A stretch of 64,000 nucleotides of DNA from Desulfosporosinus acidiphilus SJ4 (GCF_000255115.2 NC_018068.1:1459977-1523976), one strand, 5' to 3'; shown: positions 26,466 to 36,136, counted from the first letter of the stretch. Numbers and translations are program-made. The notes: a model not told the origin generated them from the letters alone.

Positions 26466-26705
26466 TTATATATTAATATCTAAGAGGACAGTATCTTTGG
26501 AATGATCGGCATTTAAAAAGCTTAGTATTATATTTCTGGCATCTTCAAATAGCTGTTCTGTATAGGTAGCCTTCTCATATTGTCTTCCATTGACATTGGC
26601 ATACATCGGGGCAAATTTTGTAATCTCTTCAATCATTGAAATAAACGGTGGTGTTGTAGAGGCATTATCTATGTAAATCGAAGGGGCCATTTTTCCATTA
26701 GCCAA
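26466..26705 (-). pseudogene. N-terminal fragment of a NifS/cysteine desulfurase-like gene
   Basis: 79 codons with IYIDNASTTPP and FAPMYANVNGRQYEKA, the conserved start of class V aminotransferases of the cysteine desulfurase type. The PLP lysine and all of the rest (about 300 residues) are missing. The remaining sequence to the right shows no further coding. Confidence 0.7.
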
Positions 26706-26987
26706 ATGAACTTTTGTGTCTGCCCCTAAGACTAAGTTTCAGTAATTCATAATTTCCTCCCGGTGTTTCAACCCATTTATCTACCTACATTTTTTACGTA
26801 TTGGAATTATTTATTCTCAGATCTGACAAGAACGTTAGCCAATTTTTCAAATAGGTGTTATAGCTCTATGTTTTAAAACAACCATTTCAAAGAAAACAAC
26901 TATTTTAGCTAGAAATATGAGCAAGTACCCACCTAAGGACATATAGTATATTGTAATTACCAAAATATGCAAAAAGGAGGAAGAGAT

Positions 26988-27101
26988 ATGGCTTTTGGGG
27001 CAGGAGGCGCTGGATGCGGTGGCGGTTTTGGCTGGGGAGCTGGAATTGGTATTGTTGTGGTCATCATTCTTCTATTGATCGCATTGGGAATCGTTTTTTA
27101 A
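26988..27101 (+). CDS. YjcZ-type small glycine-rich membrane protein 1
   Basis: 37 residues, MAFGAGGAGCGGGFGWGAG followed by a single membrane helix IGIVVVIILLLIALGIVF, behind an AAAAGGAGG site. The Gly-rich head plus C-terminal helix is the YjcZ/sporulation-protein family pattern. These genes are usually transcribed in sporulation, often in pairs. Confidence 0.85.
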   Translation: MAFGAGGAGCGGGFGWGAGIGIVVVIILLLIALGIVF

Positions 27102-27133
27102 CGCTTTAAAGTTTTTCGAAAGGAGTAGATTTC

Positions 27134-27259
27134 ATGTACGGATATGGCGGCTTTGGCGGCGGCTACGGCGGTGGTTATGGCTACGGCGGTGGCTGCTTCG
27201 GAGCAGGAATTATCGCGATTGCAGTTCTTATCTTAATCGCACTTGGAGTAATCTTTTAA
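27134..27259 (+). CDS. YjcZ-type small glycine-rich membrane protein 2
   Basis: 41 residues, MYGYGGFGGGYGGGYGYGGG then CFGAGIIAIAVLILIALGVIF. GAAAGGAG lies 9 bp upstream. It shares the helix pattern LIALGxxF with the neighbour 32 bp upstream, so the two arose by duplication and are probably one transcript. A hairpin with T-run follows at 27327-27369. Confidence 0.85.
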   Translation: MYGYGGFGGGYGGGYGYGGGCFGAGIIAIAVLILIALGVIF

Positions 27260-27326
27260 TATTTGAAGGGCCAACTTCTATTTAACTGCCATTCATTAAA
27301 TAACCTATATAGAGAAAGATAATTTT

Positions 27327-27369
27327 AAAATTAACGGTTATGTGGTTAAACACTTGGCCGTTAATTTTT
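27327..27369 (+). terminator. Terminator of the YjcZ pair
   Basis: AAAATTAACGG ... CCGTTAATTTTT stem-loop. Confidence 0.75.
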
Positions 27370-27597
27370 ATTATTAAGATAATAATCATGAAAACTATAG
27401 TACACAAAAGATAATAGCAGTCCAAGGACTTTTTTCGCTTGCTCAAGTAATGGGTGTAAGATCCGTATGTAGTTCTGAACCAAATGAATTGGTATCCGCA
27501 TGCTGGTGTTGCAGTAAATATTCTTGCATAATGTGGCATGAAAATATACAAAGAAGGGAAAATAAAATAGCTATAGCCAATTGAAAGGAATAAAAAT

Positions 27598-28718
27598 ATG
27601 AAGGCAATAACATACCAAGGGGTCAATAATGTCCAGATTAAGGAGGTTGAGGACCCAAGAATAATAAAAAGTGATGATATCGTTGTAAAAGTTACATCTA
27701 CCACAATTTGTGGGTCAGACTTGCATTTAACCCGGGGCCGAATTCCCAAAATGCCGAAGGGGTTCATAATTGGGCATGAAGCGATGGGCATCGTAGAAGA
27801 AATCGGGAAGGATGTAACTAAGGTAAAGAAAGGTGAACGGGTAATAGTACCTTTTCCTATAGCATGTGGACACTGCTGGTATTGTGAACATGAACTTTGG
27901 AGTCAGTGTGATAATTCAAATGAGCATGGAGAAGTAGGCGGGATCTTTGGTTACAGCGAGTTGATGGGTGGATATGATGGAGGCCAGGCCGAGTACCTTA
28001 TGCTAATGTAGGCCCTAGAAAGGTTTCTGAAGACCTCACGGACGAACAGGTTCTATTCCTTACGGATATTCTGCCAACCTCATACTGGGGAGTAGAAAAC
28101 GGAGGCGTAAAAAGTGGAAACACTGTGGTAGTTTTAGGCTGTGGACCCGTTGGGCTTTTGACCCAAAAATGGGCTAACTATATGGGAGCAAGTAGAATTA
28201 TTGCTATCGACAACATTGACTATAGATTAAGACACGCTAAGAAATTTAATAATGTGGAGGTATTGAATTTCGAGGACTACGATAATACCGGAGAATACAT
28301 TAAAGAAATAACCCACGGTGGAGCAGATGTAGTGATTGATTGTGTTGGCATGGATGGTGAGATGTCTGTAGTTGAAAAAATCGAATCAAAATTAAAGATA
28401 CAGGGCGGTTCCAAGTCCGCAATTGAAATTGCATCTCAGGCGGTTCGTAAAGGAGGAACGGTATCTGTTGTTGGAGTTTACGGTGCTAGATATAATAATT
28501 TCCCCTTTGGAGATTTCTTTTCCAGGAATATAACATTAAAGATGGGGCAGTGTCCTGCCCATGCGTATGTAGATCGAATTTTAGATTTAATTAGAAGCGG
28601 AGAGTTTAATGCAACGGATATAATAACTCACAAAATGTCACTATCCGAAGGCAAAAGGGCTTATGAACTGTTTGACCAGAAGCTTGATCATTGTATAAAG
28701 GTTGTATTAAAACCCTAG
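27598..28718 (+). pseudogene. Zinc-dependent alcohol dehydrogenase, one frameshift
   Basis: The first frame (27598-28011) holds the catalytic zinc site TICGSDLHL and GHEAMG and the structural zinc cysteines CGHCWYCEHELWSQC. It stops just after QAEYL, while the expected continuation YANVGPRKVSEDLTDEQ is in the next frame. That frame then runs through the Rossmann motif VLGCGPVGLL to 28718. A single base loss near 28003 therefore breaks an otherwise complete MDR-family dehydrogenase, close to glutathione-independent formaldehyde dehydrogenases. A sequencing error cannot be excluded. Confidence 0.8.
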
Positions 28719-28818
28719 CTTTTGAGGGTATGGCTATTATCGCTTAAAAGAAAACGATTATTTACAATGGACTGACAATTATAAAGAAAGTAATTTAAGA
28801 GGAAAGAGGCATTATGCG

Positions 28819-29907
28819 ATGAATCAGGATTTACCTCGAAGCATTAACGATAAGCCAGGATTGGTACCCTGTCAGGTGCTGCCCGAAAACTTGGAGTCGC
28901 CGATTAATAATGTATTAACTTGGGTGACCCCAAACGATTTGTTTTATGTCCGAACTCATTTATCTTACCCCACAATAAATCTTCAATCTTGGACCTTATC
29001 TATCGGAGGGGAAGTTGAAAGATCGCTTGGTTTTAGTTTTAAACAACTTAAAGAAATGCCACAGGTAGATAGATCCGTAACAATTGAATGCTCGGGTAAT
29101 AAACGCGCTATGTTTGAACCTCCTGTACCTGGGGAACAATGGGGAATTGGTGCTGTAGGCAATGTCAAATGGACGGGAGTACCACTGGCATTTATCCTTG
29201 ACCAGATAAAGCCCAAGGACAATGCTGTAGAAATCGTTTTTACCGGAGCAGATTCGGGAATCCGACCGGATATGGATACTCCGGTGAATTTTGAGCGTAG
29301 CTTACCAATGAACAAAGAATTATTAGGGGAATGCCTTTTGGCCTTAAAAATGAACGATGAACCAATACCGCATAAACACGGTTTTCCTCTTCGTTTGATT
29401 GTTCCGGGTTGGTATGGAATGGCACATGTTAAATGGGTTACCAAGATAAACCTTATCGCAAGTCCTTTTCAAGGACCATTTCAAGCAATTGACTATGTCT
29501 ATATAACCAACGAAGGAGATTATTCGAATGCCGTACCGGTTACAGAGATGAAAGTTAATTCTATCATCACCTGGCCTTCGAAAGGAGAAATCATCCATAA
29601 AGGTCAGCATTCCATAAGGGGTCTCGCCTGGACAGGAAAGGGTACCATCAGTAAAGTGGAAGTGAGCGTAGATAATGGGATGACTTGGAACCTTGCCAAC
29701 ATAACCAGCCCTGAACATAAAGAATATACATGGACTTTTTGGGAGTATACTTGGAATATTATAAATCCAGGACATTATTTTGTGCTGGCTCGCGCTCATG
29801 ATAGCAACGGAAATGTTCAACCAAAAGCAGCTCTATGGAATGCAAAAGGGTATGGGAATAATTCAATTCATACTGTTACAATAACTGTACCCCAAGTACT
29901 TCATTAG
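28819..29907 (+). CDS. Sulfite oxidase-type molybdoenzyme
   Basis: 362 residues starting at ATG 28819, with AAAGAGG upstream. The oxidoreductase molybdopterin-binding domain covers about residues 30-210, with the molybdenum-ligating cysteine in TIECSGNKRAMF, and HGFPLRLIVPGWYGMAHVKW, the conserved Moco-binding core. The Mo-co dimerisation domain follows (residues 240-360). There is no heme domain and no Tat signal, so it appears cytosolic and would need a separate electron acceptor. Substrates of this family include sulfite, sulfoxides and similar. It starts 100 bp after the broken dehydrogenase. Confidence 0.9.
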   Translation: MNQDLPRSINDKPGLVPCQVLPENLESPINNVLTWVTPNDLFYVRTHLSYPTINLQSWTLSIGGEVERSLGFSFKQLKEMPQVDRSVTIECSGNKRAMFEPPVPGEQWGIGAVGNVKWTGVPLAFILDQIKPKDNAVEIVFTGADSGIRPDMDTPVNFERSLPMNKELLGECLLALKMNDEPIPHKHGFPLRLIVPGWYGMAHVKWVTKINLIASPFQGPFQAIDYVYITNEGDYSNAVPVTEMKVNSIITWPSKGEIIHKGQHSIRGLAWTGKGTISKVEVSVDNGMTWNLANITSPEHKEYTWTFWEYTWNIINPGHYFVLARAHDSNGNVQPKAALWNAKGYGNNSIHTVTITVPQVLH

Positions 29908-29957
29908 ATAAAACCCTTATAAAAAATAAACACTTTACTTGTTCATCCAATCGTGAG

Positions 29958-30049
29958 ACTCCCACTTCTTGTGGGAGTGGTCCCCGATCTCTGCTTCGGT
30001 GGGGGTAGATTCCCCCCACCGAAGCCCCGATGTTCAGCTTTAGCTGAAC
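29958..30049. repeat. Three-hairpin block resembling an IS200/IS605-type end
   Basis: ACTCCCAC/GTGGGAGT (29958-29978), GCTTCGGTGGGGG/CCCCCCACCGAAGC (29993-30024), and GTTCAGCTTTAGCTGAAC (30032-30049) stand side by side. Consecutive hairpins ending TTCAGCTxxAGCTGAAC are typical of right ends of TnpB-carrying elements. No transposase or TnpB gene is nearby, so it would be a remnant or a non-autonomous copy. Confidence 0.5.
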
Positions 30050-30133
30050 GAGTTCACTATATGGAAATCGCTAGTCACTTGCTAACTGTCGTATAAAGCC
30101 AAGCAAGTAGCTGTCAATAACAACACAGTATCG

Positions 30134-30164
30134 CCAATGTCCTAGCTATTAGCTAAGACATTGG
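30134..30164 (+). terminator. Hairpin with TTTTA tail
   Basis: CCAATGTC CTAGCTA / TTAGCTA AGACATTGG then TTTTAA. Confidence 0.5.
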
Positions 30165-30315
30165 TTTTAATATAATAAATTAAGAAATAAACTTGAAGCC
30201 CATAAATGAGATGCCTGTAAAAAGTTTAATAGTGGCTCGGCGTTAGAAATAAAATGGTCGCTAGTGATTAGGGTTCACCGCAACCAAGGGTCATTGGAAT
30301 ACCAGGGACATTAGG

Positions 30316-30458
30316 TTACCAAGTTCTAATTCTTTCTCCAGGGTAAATAAGATTCGGATTGCGACGAAGCCAGGGATTTAAACGTAAAAGGTGATTCCAC
30401 TACGCTTTGCAATTTCATGCATACTTTTACCACGACGTACAACGTTACGGTTATGCAT
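30316..30458 (-). pseudogene. LysM-domain remnant
   Basis: On the minus strand GKSMHEIAKRSGIT and, in the next frame, LNPWLRRNPNLIYPGERIRTW make a complete LysM motif with one frameshift between the halves. It is a peptidoglycan-binding domain fragment of a lost spore-coat or wall protein. Confidence 0.6.
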
Positions 30459-30790
30459 TGTATTTTCCCCGTTTACCATTATAAACCATTTTATGTATAG
30501 ACAAAGATGTAAAGTGCAAGTACAAATTACATCAATGTGTTTTCAAACCCGACAAATCAAGCACCCAAGGCACATGGTGTAAGGGAACATATTTCCCAGC
30601 ACCATGTGTTTGTTTTTGAACTGATGCAGCGACATGATGCGAGCCGAAATCATTCATTTGATTAAAATAAAAGTCCAGTGCCTATTCTTGGTCCAAGCTC
30701 TTTTGATAAGAAACGGCGTTAGTCAGCTTTTTTGTGGGAAAAACTTATATATCTTATGAGGATTCAATGACAGAAAGGAAGGAGATCAAT
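30459..30790. other. Leader of the pilus/transfer operon; terminator at 30569-30616
   Basis: A perfect CACATGGTG/CACCATGTG stem (30571-30608) with inner GGGAA/TTCCC and T-rich tail separates the operon from its left neighbours. The operon promoter should lie between this hairpin and 30780, but I cannot choose a box pair with confidence. Confidence 0.5.
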
Positions 30791-32641
30791 GTGCTCAACG
30801 AAAATGTTGCCCGAATCGAGCAAGAGCAACCGATTGGAATCTCGGTCTTGGGACCAGGCGCAGCGGACTGGGAATTTTGGTTAACGTCGGCCGGATTTAA
30901 ACTGGCGAATCAAGAGGATGCGGATGTGATCTTATGGGTTGATCCCGAAGCGAAGGACTTTCCTGCAATTGCCAAGGATCCGCGCTGTATTGTGGTCGGG
31001 AATTCCAAAACAAACGCCCTCTGCCAGCAAAAAAAGATCACGTATGTAAAGGATGTGAACGATGGTGAAGGTATCCAGAGACAACTTGAGGAGTTTGGCC
31101 GAAAAACCAGAGAAACGTTGGAGAATCCCACACTTGCGAAAAGCCGCAGCCTTACGGTTCCACCGGCTCTTTCGCCCCAACGTCCCGAAAAAAAGCATGG
31201 TATTCGGCTGCAAAGAGGTCTTATAAAACGTCATCTACCACCGGATGCTCCTCTGGAAGACCCCAAAGGCGAGCTTCGAGAGGAATTTAGAGAGGAATCT
31301 GGGCCATTAAGCCGGCGGAAAGATATTATCGCAGCTCTCCCATCCTTGGGCGAAGATGAACGGCGGTTAAAGCAATATATTCAGGAGAAAAGCGAAGGGG
31401 AGTACCGAGTCTTAGAAGTGGCAGAATCCTATGCGGACCTTATACGGGCCGCCGAAAAAGGATTCTTTGAGGTGATACTCGTCCATCGCGAACTGCCGGG
31501 ACTCGAACGGAATCTGGTTGAGAATCTGAAATTACTCCGGGAAAAGGCCCCCGGAACGCGAATTATCCTAATCGAACGCCAAAGCGACGATTTTTCGGCT
31601 ATGTACAAAGGCCATCTTGATGTAATAGACCTTGAATGGCAAGTGATTCCTGAGCTTCCCGGACACCTCGTCAGTCTTCTTAAAGGACAATATGAAAGAC
31701 AACCGGAGAATCATGTCGTTTTTAAATGGGAAGACGAACGTAAGCCGGTAACGTCCCTGCCTTCTGTTCGAACCTCAGTGCTGAGTCCGGCTCTTATTGC
31801 TTACCATAGCGCTGGCGGCGGAGTGGGCAAAAGCACCGGAGCCACACAAATGGGGTTTGTTTTTGCAGAGATGGGCTATAAGACCTTGATCATTGAGCTT
31901 GATACCGAAAAACCGTCGTTGCTCAGAGCCGTCGGTGCTGCCGAAGATTGTCCAGGCCTGGCGGCCTGGAATCATTCAGACTTTATCAGCGAAAGGACGG
32001 CGATCGAAGCAATTCGCAGAACCAGCCGCCAAGTCCATGGACTTTATGTGCTTCCGGTCGGTCCCATAAGTCCTAAAAAAGTCGTCTTGCCCTTTCATTT
32101 GGAAGGGTTGAACGGCGGAGAGGAAGAGAACGTCGATCCCTGCCAGCAAGCCGCAGTCTTTTACAGTGCGGCCCTCAAGGAATTTCAAATCGTCATCGTT
32201 GATACCAACAATAGCTGCGTTGACCCGCCGGTCTTCATGGCGCTTAAAATGGCGAAACGCGTGTTTTATGTTATGGAAGCCACCAAGGTGTTCCTGGATT
32301 CTGCGGAGGCCCATATTGAGCAGGCCTATGATCTTGGCATTCAGCTCTCTAACTATCGAATTATCCTTAACAAATGTACGGCTAACGATCTCCTGAGCCT
32401 GCGCACCATCACACAAACCTTAGAGATTCCGGTCAGTTTGCAGGTTCCCTTGGATGTTGAGGGCTATCGCCTGGCGGCACATCAGGGAAAACCCTATAAA
32501 CCGAAAACCAAAAAAGGGATCTCTCCATGGGGTGAATTCTGCCAGAACGTTCTTCAAGATCTCGAAGTCCCGATTACGACCTCTCAAGCCAAGAAGCCTT
32601 CGCTGAGAAACTGGCTGTTGGGCTGGAAAAAGAAATCATAG
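30791..32641 (+). CDS. tadZ: TadZ/CpaE-like pilus-localisation ATPase
   Basis: 616 residues from GTG 30791 (AAGGAG 7 bp upstream). Residues 10-130 look like a receiver-like or NTP-binding N-terminal domain and about 195-300 like another receiver-like module. The MinD/ParA-type ATPase domain begins near residue 335. Its Walker A is GGGVGKST, with glycine at the place of the signature lysine of KGGVGKST, a change also seen in atypical TadZ proteins. IIELDTEKPS and VDTNNSCVDPP are the A' and B motifs. TadZ marks the pole and recruits the pilus motor. First gene of the operon, 30 bp before the CpaF homologue. Confidence 0.8.
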   Translation: MLNENVARIEQEQPIGISVLGPGAADWEFWLTSAGFKLANQEDADVILWVDPEAKDFPAIAKDPRCIVVGNSKTNALCQQKKITYVKDVNDGEGIQRQLEEFGRKTRETLENPTLAKSRSLTVPPALSPQRPEKKHGIRLQRGLIKRHLPPDAPLEDPKGELREEFREESGPLSRRKDIIAALPSLGEDERRLKQYIQEKSEGEYRVLEVAESYADLIRAAEKGFFEVILVHRELPGLERNLVENLKLLREKAPGTRIILIERQSDDFSAMYKGHLDVIDLEWQVIPELPGHLVSLLKGQYERQPENHVVFKWEDERKPVTSLPSVRTSVLSPALIAYHSAGGGVGKSTGATQMGFVFAEMGYKTLIIELDTEKPSLLRAVGAAEDCPGLAAWNHSDFISERTAIEAIRRTSRQVHGLYVLPVGPISPKKVVLPFHLEGLNGGEEENVDPCQQAAVFYSAALKEFQIVIVDTNNSCVDPPVFMALKMAKRVFYVMEATKVFLDSAEAHIEQAYDLGIQLSNYRIILNKCTANDLLSLRTITQTLEIPVSLQVPLDVEGYRLAAHQGKPYKPKTKKGISPWGEFCQNVLQDLEVPITTSQAKKPSLRNWLLGWKKKS

Positions 32642-32671
32642 GAAAGGAGAAGCTCGAAGGGAGGAACGTCT

Positions 32672-34141
32672 ATGAATGAATACAAACTAAAAATCCGACA
32701 GCGCCCCCAAATTGATGTTGAACGGGTAAAGCGTGAGGTCGAGCGCCAAAGAGCCTATCAAGCCCAAAATCCTGGCAGTGAGGCGGCCGGCATTACCATA
32801 CACGCTGATTTTTTGGGAGGGGAAAGCCCGCAAAGTTTAATGAACAAATCGGTCAGCCTGGAATTTATCTATGACGATGTCTACGATGCTGAACGAGAAG
32901 TATACGATGAAATCAGCCACAAATACGGTCACCTTCTGGACGGGGACAAAGAGGCCCGTGAAACAGAATTGCCCATTGTTGTCGCCAACCTGGTGGCCGA
33001 AAAGGATCTCAACGTCGAGGAAAAACGCTTTGTTTTTCAACGGGTGGCCAACCGTTATGTCGGTTATGACATCCTGCAGCCCTTAGTGGCGGATGCCACG
33101 ATTACGGAGTTTGGCGGCAACGGGTATAAACATCTCTGGGTTGAAATTGACGGTCTCCTCCATGATATTGGTCCTGGCACCAACTTCTATCCGGAAATTG
33201 CCTTTCCCAGTGCTCATGCCTATGAGGAATATATTCGAAAACTCTATGCCAAAACAAAGCGCAGCCTGGACAAGCTTGACTGCCTGGAACGTGCCGAGCT
33301 TCCGGATGGTTCCAGGCTCTCAGTTACCTGGCCGCCGGTGGTCCGGGTTCCCATATTCTCCATCCGGAAAGCACCCGACACCAGCAAGCGTTATACCTCA
33401 GAAAGTTTTATCGAAACCGGAGCCGCTACTGAGGATATGATGGAACTTTCCGGCCTGCTCACGGAAGGCCGCTGTAACGAGAATGCCCTGGGGGCCACGG
33501 GATCTTCGAAGACAACCTTCAACAGGATCATGGTTGAAGAACACACCCTAAAAGAGAGGGTCATCGGTATGGGAGATAACCGGGAGCTTAATCCCATACA
33601 CCCGCATTATATCCCGATGCAGACGGTCAAGCGTAAGGAAAAGCCCATTGGTATCGATGAATTGATTGAACAGGCGTTAACCATGAGGCCTGACCGAATC
33701 ATTATGGAAGAAATGCGTAATGCAGTCGAAGCCGGCGGCTTCATGAAAATCATCAGCCACGGCCATGATGGTGTTTTAGGTACTGGGCACTCCAAAAATC
33801 CCTGGACATTTATGAATCTCATGGTCGTTTGGCTGCAGGAAACTGGCATGAACGTGGAAGAGCGCTTCATTCGCCAAATGCTCCATGACGCCCTGGATTG
33901 GCTTGTTTTTTTCAAACGTTTTGACACGGGTGGAAAGCGGAAGATTGTATCGATGTGGGAAGTCTTGCCCTATGAACCCGGCAGTGAGGGATTTAACCTC
34001 TTGTATGAATACGATTTCGAGCAGAAAAAACATGTCCAGCGTGGAAAACTTCATGAACGAACGTACCTGCGCTGCTTGGAAAATGGTATTGTCATCCCGG
34101 ACAAGTTTTTGGAACGAACGAAAGGAGGTTTTCATGCTTAA
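32672..34141 (+). CDS. tadA: CpaF/TadA-type secretion ATPase
   Basis: 489 residues with GGGAGG upstream of ATG. N-terminal helical domain to about residue 190, then the hexameric T2SS/T4P ATPase core. Walker A is GATGSSKTT near residue 273, in place of the usual GGTGSGKTT. The Asp/His-box region GMGDNRELNP and HGHDGVLGTGHS are recognisable, and RPDRIIMEEMR replaces the canonical RPDRIIVGEVR. These shifts mark a divergent subfamily, but P-loop lysine and acidic residues remain. It should power both pilus assembly or, in a conjugation context, substrate passage. The stop overlaps the next gene by 8 nt. Confidence 0.85.
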   Translation: MNEYKLKIRQRPQIDVERVKREVERQRAYQAQNPGSEAAGITIHADFLGGESPQSLMNKSVSLEFIYDDVYDAEREVYDEISHKYGHLLDGDKEARETELPIVVANLVAEKDLNVEEKRFVFQRVANRYVGYDILQPLVADATITEFGGNGYKHLWVEIDGLLHDIGPGTNFYPEIAFPSAHAYEEYIRKLYAKTKRSLDKLDCLERAELPDGSRLSVTWPPVVRVPIFSIRKAPDTSKRYTSESFIETGAATEDMMELSGLLTEGRCNENALGATGSSKTTFNRIMVEEHTLKERVIGMGDNRELNPIHPHYIPMQTVKRKEKPIGIDELIEQALTMRPDRIIMEEMRNAVEAGGFMKIISHGHDGVLGTGHSKNPWTFMNLMVVWLQETGMNVEERFIRQMLHDALDWLVFFKRFDTGGKRKIVSMWEVLPYEPGSEGFNLLYEYDFEQKKHVQRGKLHERTYLRCLENGIVIPDKFLERTKGGFHA

Positions 34142-35036
34142 CTTAGCCCTCATTCTCTTCGGCTGTTGGTTTGTGATCTTGTTCCTTTGGATTTCTCCCA
34201 ATCTCAAAAAGGAGCGACGTCAGCCATGGAAACCGAAGGAACTGCCCAAAGTACACCTGCCTCTGCTGCTCCGAAAATCGGACGCAGAGCTAGAACGATC
34301 GCTGGCCGTTTTAGGATTAAGTGTTCAGAAGTCCCGCCTCTTGGATCTGGCTGCGATGGCCGGGATGGGACTCTATGAATTCATGGTCACCCAGGACATC
34401 ATCAGTGCCCTCTTCTATGCGATGCTTGGGCGCATGCTGTTTAAAGCCTATATCGCCTTGAAAGCCGCCCATAAAGAGCAGCTGCAGGATGCACAGACTC
34501 ACCAGTTTGTGCGCGGGATCAAAGACAACCTAAGCATTGAAAGCAGTCTCTTGGAGGCGGTCCGCAACGCTGCCCAGCAGCTCAAGGAACCCCTGCGCGG
34601 CGAGCTCATGCTGGCCTTGAACAGTACCCGCGGAAACCGAACGCTGCCGGAAGCCATCTATGACGTCGGGGTGCGTCTGCTCAATCCGGTCTATGCACAG
34701 CTCAGCCGGATCATGGAGAAAGGCCTGAAGGAAGGGCAGCGAGAAATGACGTTTGCTTTTGAACAAGTCGAAAAGAGTTTACGGGAGGGAGAAAAGGCAG
34801 CCCATAAACGGGCGAATAAAATCCAATCTTATTTAAAGCTCCTAACTGTCTTTGTCGTTTTTGGCCTGGCGACTCCGGTTTTAGAACTTTTATTTCGTTC
34901 GGATGTTTGGCAGGCGACGACGGGACAAACCCATTGGGCCTGGAGCATCGGCGCGGCCTTCGATCTCTACCTGGCTATGGGCCTTAAAAAATTCACCCGT
35001 CTCTTTGTGCGGCGAGGAGGACTGATGACGCGATGA
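34134..35036 (+). CDS. tadB: TadB-like inner-membrane platform protein
   Basis: 300 residues. The start at 34134 has AAGGAGG 7 bp upstream and overlaps the end of the ATPase gene, indicating translational coupling. One membrane helix at the N-terminus, a central GspF-like helical domain (about residues 120-235), and two helices near the end. With TadC it forms the membrane platform of Flp/Tad pili on which the CpaF ATPase acts. The next gene starts inside its stop codon (ATGA). Confidence 0.8.
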   Translation: MLNLALILFGCWFVILFLWISPNLKKERRQPWKPKELPKVHLPLLLRKSDAELERSLAVLGLSVQKSRLLDLAAMAGMGLYEFMVTQDIISALFYAMLGRMLFKAYIALKAAHKEQLQDAQTHQFVRGIKDNLSIESSLLEAVRNAAQQLKEPLRGELMLALNSTRGNRTLPEAIYDVGVRLLNPVYAQLSRIMEKGLKEGQREMTFAFEQVEKSLREGEKAAHKRANKIQSYLKLLTVFVVFGLATPVLELLFRSDVWQATTGQTHWAWSIGAAFDLYLAMGLKKFTRLFVRRGGLMTR

Positions 35037-35899
35037 ACCTACTAAGTATCGTTCTACTGTGTCTTTCCATTGCCATGCTTTTTCACTACACCTTTTTCTA
35101 TGATTATGGCCGGGCCTATCTTGCGGCTATGTACCATCCAGAGAAGCCTCAGAGCTACCAGGAACTGATCACCCGCCAATTGAATCAGTGGGTCAGTTGG
35201 GTAATCAAAAAAATGGGGAAAGAAGATCTCGAAAGACTGGAAAAGGTCGAGTTAGAACCGGAAGACTATGTGATGCTGCGTTTTGGAATTCCCGCCATCG
35301 GAGTCACACTTGGGGGTATCGTTGGGGTTGTACTCCATATGAGGATCGGAGTATCTTTAACCGTCGCCTTAGTTTTGGCGCTTTTAGGGGCCTTGGCAGG
35401 ATACCTTGTACTCAGGGTTGCCATCATCCTTGTGTTAGAGAATTACAAGACACAAATGAAAAATGCCTTACCGGAGCTGATTAATAACCTCAAAATTAAT
35501 ATCATAGCCGGCGATACCATCGAACAGGCCTTTCGATCGTCGGCAGAATTTGCCTCGGGGCCAGTTGAGAAAATGGTGCTAAAAATCATTCGTTGGAGCA
35601 ACGGAGAAATGAGCTTTGCGGAAGCCTTAGACCGCATGATTGCTGAAGCTGACGACACGGACCTCCACTCCGTCCTGCAGCGAGTCAAAACCTATAATCT
35701 TTCGGGAATTCCGGATCGAAACCGGGTCTTTGACGATATGGCCGAAGATATGATGAGAATCAGCGCGGATCGTCAGGAAAGTGCGTTGGAAAATCTAGAA
35801 ATTCAATTAACGATGCTCATGCTCGGAGGCATGGTCGGGAATGTCCTTAGAATCGGGGTTCCTGTGGGAGCGCTAGCCTTCAAGAATTTGATGAAATAG
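35033..35899 (+). CDS. tadC: TadC-like inner-membrane platform protein
   Basis: 288 residues, ATG overlapping the TGA of tadB. Helices at residues 1-25, 82-108 and 110-135, then a GspF-type cytoplasmic domain with NALPELINNLKINIIAG, and FRSSAEFASGPVEKM, and a last helix at the C-terminus. GspF-domain protein paired with TadB. Completes the ATPase-platform set. Confidence 0.85.
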   Translation: MNLLSIVLLCLSIAMLFHYTFFYDYGRAYLAAMYHPEKPQSYQELITRQLNQWVSWVIKKMGKEDLERLEKVELEPEDYVMLRFGIPAIGVTLGGIVGVVLHMRIGVSLTVALVLALLGALAGYLVLRVAIILVLENYKTQMKNALPELINNLKINIIAGDTIEQAFRSSAEFASGPVEKMVLKIIRWSNGEMSFAEALDRMIAEADDTDLHSVLQRVKTYNLSGIPDRNRVFDDMAEDMMRISADRQESALENLEIQLTMLMLGGMVGNVLRIGVPVGALAFKNLMK

Positions 35900-35973
35900 A
35901 AAGGGAACGTTTGTGGGAAGCGCTCTTATTAAAGATAGAACGATCTATAAGAGACTTGAAAGGGGGGGAGCGC

Positions 35974-36111
35974 ATGCTTAAAGAAGTTCTATGGCAGATT
36001 GGAGAGGCCGTGGTTGTCGCAATTATCATTGGGATCATCGTACTCTTTATTAACGGAAATCTAAGTTCAACCCTGGTGACTGAGTTTGGTAAAATTACCG
36101 GCTTAAGCTAA
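35974..36111 (+). CDS. Small pilin-like membrane peptide
   Basis: 45 residues, MLKEVLWQIGEAVVVAIIIG then IIVLFINGNLSSTLVTEFGKITGLS, behind a very strong AAAGGGGGG. A single helix next to a glycine fits a Flp-type minor or major pilin subunit, though the classical G-xxxxE processing pattern is not exact. It follows the ATPase/platform genes and is followed at once by a terminator, so it can be produced in excess over downstream genes. A VirB2-like subunit is the alternative. Confidence 0.6.
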   Translation: MLKEVLWQIGEAVVVAIIIGIIVLFINGNLSSTLVTEFGKITGLS

Positions 36112-36136
36112 TTCGAAAGGATAGAAAAAGGCAAGC

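Noticed and set aside
27282-27791. 169-codon minus-strand frame over the dehydrogenase start
   Set aside because: The plus frame carries clear zinc-binding motifs; the minus frame lacks a ribosome site and crosses a terminator.
30391-30582. 63-codon plus-strand frame
   Set aside because: It overlaps the LysM remnant in antisense and has no ribosome site.
33885-34133. Upstream extension of TadB to 33885
   Set aside because: It lies entirely inside the CpaF gene in another frame; the AAGGAGG before 34134 decides the start.
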